The position numbers were made by a program, and so were the translations under genes. Source: Peptostreptococcaceae bacterium (GTDB lineage Bacteria > Bacillota > Clostridia > Peptostreptococcales > Anaerovoracaceae). Taken from it: DNA of 7,214 nucleotides. The notes beneath the pieces are model-generated. The model saw nothing but the letters and a program-made list of their open reading frames with translations. It had not been told where the DNA came from and did no database searches. Positions 4,719-7,214 of this stretch are shown piece by piece (the first letter of the stretch is position 1; each line of letters opens with the position of its first letter). The stretch is taken from positions 1 to 7,214 of the forward strand of contig JAENWI010000068.1 in the NCBI GenBank assembly GCA_016650115.1. Reading direction: 5' to 3'.

Positions 4719-6116
4719 CTATACTGGATATACACAATCCTCTTCATTCAGGAGGCTTAAATCTATACCATATTTTCTCTGTTCCCTGCTTTTAAAGAAA
4801 TCCACTGCCGGTTTTGGAAGCATAGCCATCGAAAGCGCGTCTTCTTCCTGTTCCATATATTTTGCTGCCTCTTTTCTGATATTATCCATTTCTGGTGGAA
4901 TCAGATCAGCAGGTCTGCAAGTTATTTGTTCCTCATCGCCAATTATTTTCTTGACTATTTCAGGTTTAATTGGAATAGTGGTCTTTCCATACATTCCCTT
5001 TACTACCATCTTAACTTCGTTTGGAATCATTTTGTATCTCTCACCCATTACAACGTTAAGCACTGCCTGCGTACCCACAATTTGGCTCGTAGGCGTTACT
5101 AAAGGCGGATAGCCAAGGTCTTCTCTTACTCTTGGGATTTCATTTAAAACCTCATCAAATTTATCCATAGCGTTGGCCTGTTTTAGCTGTGAAACCAGAT
5201 TTGAAAGCATTCCTCCAGGAACCTGATACAATAACGCGTTGATATCAACACCCATTAATTTTGGATCCATCAATCCACTATCTATGTACTTTTGTCTGAT
5301 TGGGATGAAATATTCTGTTACCTTATCTAAAAGCTCAAGGTCAATACCTGTATCATATTGAGTTCCTTTTAGCGCCGCCACAAATGACTCAGTAGGTGGT
5401 TGTGAAGTCCCTTCAGCAAACGGTGAAATAGCTGTATCAATAATATCCGCTCCAGCTTCAATCGCTTTCATATAGGACATACTGCCTAAACCGCTAGTTG
5501 CATGAGTGTGCAATTCTAAAGGCACTTTGATTTCCTTCTTGATTGCTTTTACCAGTTCATATGTGTTATAAGGATCCAACAACCCAGCCATATCCTTTAT
5601 GCAGATAGAATCCGCACCCATTTGTTCAATTTCTTTTGCAAGCTTAATAAAGACCTGATTGGTATGAACAGGGCTTATTGTATAGGAAATAGCCCCTTGT
5701 GCATGGCCACCAAATTTCTTAGTCGCTTTAATTGCCGCCTCAAGATTTCTGGTGTCGTTTAATGCATCAAATATTCTGATGATATCAATTCCGTTGCTGA
5801 TTGCTTTATCAACGAATTCATATACCACATCGTCTGCGTAATGTTTATAGCCTACAAGGTTCTGTCCCCTTAAAAGCATTTGTAATTTTGTTTTCTTAAT
5901 ATTTTTTCGAATAGTTCTTAATCTTTCCCATGGATCCTCGTCTAAAAACCTCAGGCAGGCATCATAACTGGCACCGCCCCACATTTCCAATGCATTATAT
6001 CCAACATTGTCCATTGTCTCTAAAATTGGCACCATTTCATCAGTTGTCATTCTAGTTGCAATTAGGGACTGATGCCCATCTCTAAGAACGGTTTCAGTAA
6101 TCTTCACCTTTGCCAT
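4719..6116 (-). CDS. oadA: Biotin-dependent carboxyltransferase subunit (oxaloacetate decarboxylase alpha / pyruvate carboxylase subunit B type), no biotin domain
   Basis: This enzyme part moves a carboxyl group between biotin and pyruvate/oxaloacetate. The 465-residue protein begins with a TIM-barrel of the HMGL-like family. It has the catalytic RDGHQS (12-17, metal-binding Asp13), EMWGGASYD (44-52), CIKDMAGLLDP (172-182, Lys174 expected to be carboxylated) and ELHTHATSG (201-209, metal-binding His203 and His205). The conserved carboxylase domain follows (about 280-450), with the signature TPTSQIVGTQAV (341-352). Full OadA/PycB proteins are near 570-650 residues and end in a biotinyl domain with MKM; here the frame stops just after the carboxylase domain. 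The carrier must be a separate protein, an arrangement known in some anaerobes. The ATG at 6116 is chosen because GGAGGG (6121-6126) sits just before it; the frame extends to a TTG at 6143 without such a site. It has its own promoter downstream of the molybdenum-cofactor genes. Decarboxylase versus carboxylase direction cannot be decided here. Confidence 0.9.
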   Translation of the reverse strand: MAKVKITETVLRDGHQSLIATRMTTDEMVPILETMDNVGYNALEMWGGASYDACLRFLDEDPWERLRTIRKNIKKTKLQMLLRGQNLVGYKHYADDVVYEFVDKAISNGIDIIRIFDALNDTRNLEAAIKATKKFGGHAQGAISYTISPVHTNQVFIKLAKEIEQMGADSICIKDMAGLLDPYNTYELVKAIKKEIKVPLELHTHATSGLGSMSYMKAIEAGADIIDTAISPFAEGTSQPPTESFVAALKGTQYDTGIDLELLDKVTEYFIPIRQKYIDSGLMDPKLMGVDINALLYQVPGGMLSNLVSQLKQANAMDKFDEVLNEIPRVREDLGYPPLVTPTSQIVGTQAVLNVVMGERYKMIPNEVKMVVKGMYGKTTIPIKPEIVKKIIGDEEQITCRPADLIPPEMDNIRKEAAKYMEQEEDALSMAMLPKPAVDFFKSREQRKYGIDLSLLNEEDCVYPV

Positions 6117-6120
6117 ATAA

Positions 6121-6126
6121 CCCTCC
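6121..6126 (-). promoter_or_regulatory. Ribosome binding site that fixes the carboxyltransferase start
   Basis: GGAGGG on the minus strand lies four bases before the ATG at 6116, favouring it over the upstream in-frame TTG at 6143. Confidence 0.8.
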
Positions 6127-6145
6127 ATCTTTTGGTATTTCAATT

Positions 6146-6176
6146 ATTATAACCTAATAATTGCACTATGCAATTA
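6146..6176 (-). promoter_or_regulatory. Promoter of the carboxyltransferase gene with an overlapping operator-like dyad
   Basis: On the minus strand TATAAT (6146-6151) has TTGCAT (6168-6173) 16 bases upstream as a moderate -35. A perfect inverted repeat with 8-bp arms TAATTGCA (6158-6165) and TGCAATTA (6169-6176), three bases apart, covers the -35 and the spacer. That is where a repressor dimer would bind. It is not a terminator, since no T-run follows. A second short palindrome, TGTATACA (6187-6194), lies just upstream. The regulator is unknown. Confidence 0.5.
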
Positions 6177-6212
6177 AATTTTACAATGTATACAGTATTT
6201 ACTTATTAACCT

Positions 6213-6644
6213 CTATATGAATAATATTTCATCTCCCGATTTTACTGTGCCGCCTTTTATGACTTTTGTGAAAATCCCTTCAGTCGGCATGACACACGTA
6301 CCCGTCTGTTGTTTGATTGCGCACCCGGTATGGCACTCTTTTCCAATCCTTGAAACCTCTTGTATCGTATCTCCAATCCGAAGTCTTGTCCCAATTGGAA
6401 GAGTTTTCAGTACAATGCCCTCAGTTGTAATGTTTTCCGCAAAAGCGCCTGCAGTTAATTCCAAACCCATAGCTCTCATTTTGTTCACGCTTTCGTTGGC
6501 CAAAAGGCTTATCTGTTTAATATCATCAAGTCCGCAATGTGCATCCCCTTCAATGCCTTTGCCTTCCAGGAAATTAGCCTCTGCAACAGAATTCTTTATA
6601 ACCCCTTTTTTCTCACTTGTATTGATTGACAATACCTTTGCCAT
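6213..6644 (-). CDS. MOSC-domain protein of the molybdenum-cofactor operon
   Basis: MOSC domains occur at the C-terminus of eukaryotic Moco sulfurase and as small bacterial proteins thought to carry sulfur or bind Moco. This 143-residue protein is a single MOSC domain. It has GIEGDAHCG near residues 30-38, a middle AGAFAENITTEGI, and the Cys-bearing stretch GKECHTGCAI followed by GTCVMPTEGIF, where the conserved Cys of the family lies. It starts two bases after the moaC stop, with AGGGAGGA (6651-6658) inside the end of moaC as ribosome binding site, so translation is probably coupled. Its position after moaA and moaC supports a role in cofactor synthesis or modification. The substrate is not known. 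No terminator is visible after its stop, so some read-through into the next gene is possible. Confidence 0.9.
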   Translation of the reverse strand: MAKVLSINTSEKKGVIKNSVAEANFLEGKGIEGDAHCGLDDIKQISLLANESVNKMRAMGLELTAGAFAENITTEGIVLKTLPIGTRLRIGDTIQEVSRIGKECHTGCAIKQQTGTCVMPTEGIFTKVIKGGTVKSGDEILFI

Positions 6645-6646
6645 TT

Positions 6647-7123
6647 CTATTCCTCCCTGTAATTCCCAGATTTACCGCCAGATTTGGCTGTAAGTCTTAT
6701 ATCTGTAATTCTCATACCTCTGTCAATAGCCTTACACATGTCATAGATCGTAAGTGCTGCCGTAGCTACTGCACTCAATGACTCCATTTCAATTCCAGTT
6801 TTTCCAATTGTGCTTGCAATCGCTTCTATATAAATCGCTGATTTCTCTTCATCCATTATGAAATTCATTTCCACGCCAGTAATAAATATGTTGTGACACA
6901 TGGGAATATTATATGCCGTATTTTTTGCAGCCATAATACCGGCCGTCTGTGCAACCGATAAAACATCTCCTTTTTTAATGTCCCCCGAAATAATTCTTTC
7001 AAGAGTAGATTTTTGCATATAAACAGTTCCTTTTGCAACCGCCACTCTTTTCGTATCTTCCTTATCCCCCACATCAACCATTTTAGGTCTGCCATTTTCA
7101 TCAATATGTGTAAGTATTTCCAT
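6647..7123 (-). CDS. moaC: Cyclic pyranopterin monophosphate synthase (MoaC)
   Basis: MoaC converts the 3',8-cyclo-GTP made by MoaA into cyclic pyranopterin monophosphate, completing the first stage of molybdenum-cofactor synthesis in the cytoplasm; it works as a hexamer. The 158-residue length is standard. Conserved stretches are MVDVGDKEDTKRVAVA (15-30), GDVLSVAQTAGIMAAKNT (52-69), IPMCHNIFIT (73-82), GKTGIEMESL (107-116) and ALTIYDMCKAIDRGM (123-137). The residues known as catalytic in MoaC fall at the canonical positions: Lys51, His77, Glu112, Asp128 and Lys131. One small departure is Asn instead of the usual Pro after His77. The ATG at 7123 has GAGGGAGAA (7128-7136) upstream. It follows the moaA stop by 34 bases and precedes the MOSC gene by two, so all three form one operon. 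Confidence 0.97.
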   Translation of the reverse strand: MEILTHIDENGRPKMVDVGDKEDTKRVAVAKGTVYMQKSTLERIISGDIKKGDVLSVAQTAGIMAAKNTAYNIPMCHNIFITGVEMNFIMDEEKSAIYIEAIASTIGKTGIEMESLSAVATAALTIYDMCKAIDRGMRITDIRLTAKSGGKSGNYREE

Positions 7124-7157
7124 AAGCTTCTCCCTCGTTCATACTCGGTTTTCTATG

Positions 7158-7214
7158 TTATCCGCCAATTCTATTCATGTCACGAGCGATTGGCGCTTTT
7201 CCCTCTCCCAAATG
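7158..7214 (-). CDS. moaA: GTP 3',8-cyclase (MoaA), last 18 residues only
   Basis: The minus strand from the right edge reads 18 codons and a TAA at 7158-7160. The tail ends in RDMNRIGG; a C-terminal Arg-x-Met-x-x-Ile-Gly-Gly with its terminal double glycine is characteristic of MoaA, the radical-SAM enzyme whose GG tail contributes to the active site. Its product is the substrate of MoaC, encoded 34 bases further on. Only the tail is visible, so the call rests on this motif plus context. Confidence 0.82.
   Translation of the reverse strand, partial: HLGEGKAPIARDMNRIGG

Noticed and set aside
4669..5112. A 147-codon plus-strand frame starting in the terminator
   Set aside because: It is antisense to the C-terminal part of the carboxyltransferase, and its first codons are the terminator hairpin.
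6217..6693. A 158-codon plus-strand frame
   Set aside because: It is antisense to the MOSC and moaC genes, both of which have clear family motifs. It is a shadow frame.

Overview
The window looks like chromosomal DNA of a low-GC Gram-positive bacterium, most likely of class Clostridia. The evidence is its AT-rich composition, strong AGGAGG-type ribosome binding sites, TATAAT-type promoters, and the pairing of murB with a PHP-domain gene seen in clostridial genomes. This placement is inferred from gene content and style; no search was run. The genes are mostly ordinary housekeeping and metabolic genes, but the junctions between them are unusual.

Layout. (1) 1-1058, minus strand: murB (peptidoglycan precursor reductase) followed by the start of a PHP-domain phosphoesterase that runs off the left edge. 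(2) 1059-2968, plus strand: an arginine locus. A two-box ArgR-like operator precedes a heavily deleted argG relic, of which two pieces survive separated by a stop codon. An intact argH follows with its own strong ribosome binding site. (3) 2954-3079: a compact convergent junction. The last codons of argH and of the opposing gene lie in the two arms of a 23-bp inverted repeat, so both proteins end in TSPL. Between the arms are an argH terminator and a perfect palindrome made of two opposed consensus DnaA boxes. (4) 3065-3796, minus strand: a Fic-fold protein whose catalytic HPFxxGNGR motif and inhibitory Glu motif are both degenerate. (5) 3897-4592, plus strand: an MgtC/SapB-family membrane protein, divergent from the Fic-like gene, with closely overlapping promoters. 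It ends at a bidirectional terminator. (6) 4719-7214, minus strand: a molybdenum-cofactor operon (3' end of moaA, then moaC, then a MOSC-domain gene), followed by a separately promoted carboxyltransferase of the OadA/PycB type that lacks the biotin-carrier domain.

How the genes work together. moaA and moaC together make cyclic pyranopterin monophosphate, and the MOSC protein probably handles sulfur or Moco downstream. argG and argH would normally catalyse the last two steps of arginine synthesis. Here argG is dead in this copy while argH is kept, so argininosuccinate must come from another argG copy or the pathway is being lost. The carboxyltransferase needs a biotin carrier encoded elsewhere.

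I found no CRISPR array, tRNA, rRNA, insertion sequence or phage gene, and no clear new multi-gene system. The items most worth a second look are the argG relic with its surviving operator, the inverted repeat that writes the ends of two genes, the paired DnaA boxes, and the pseudo-Fic protein.
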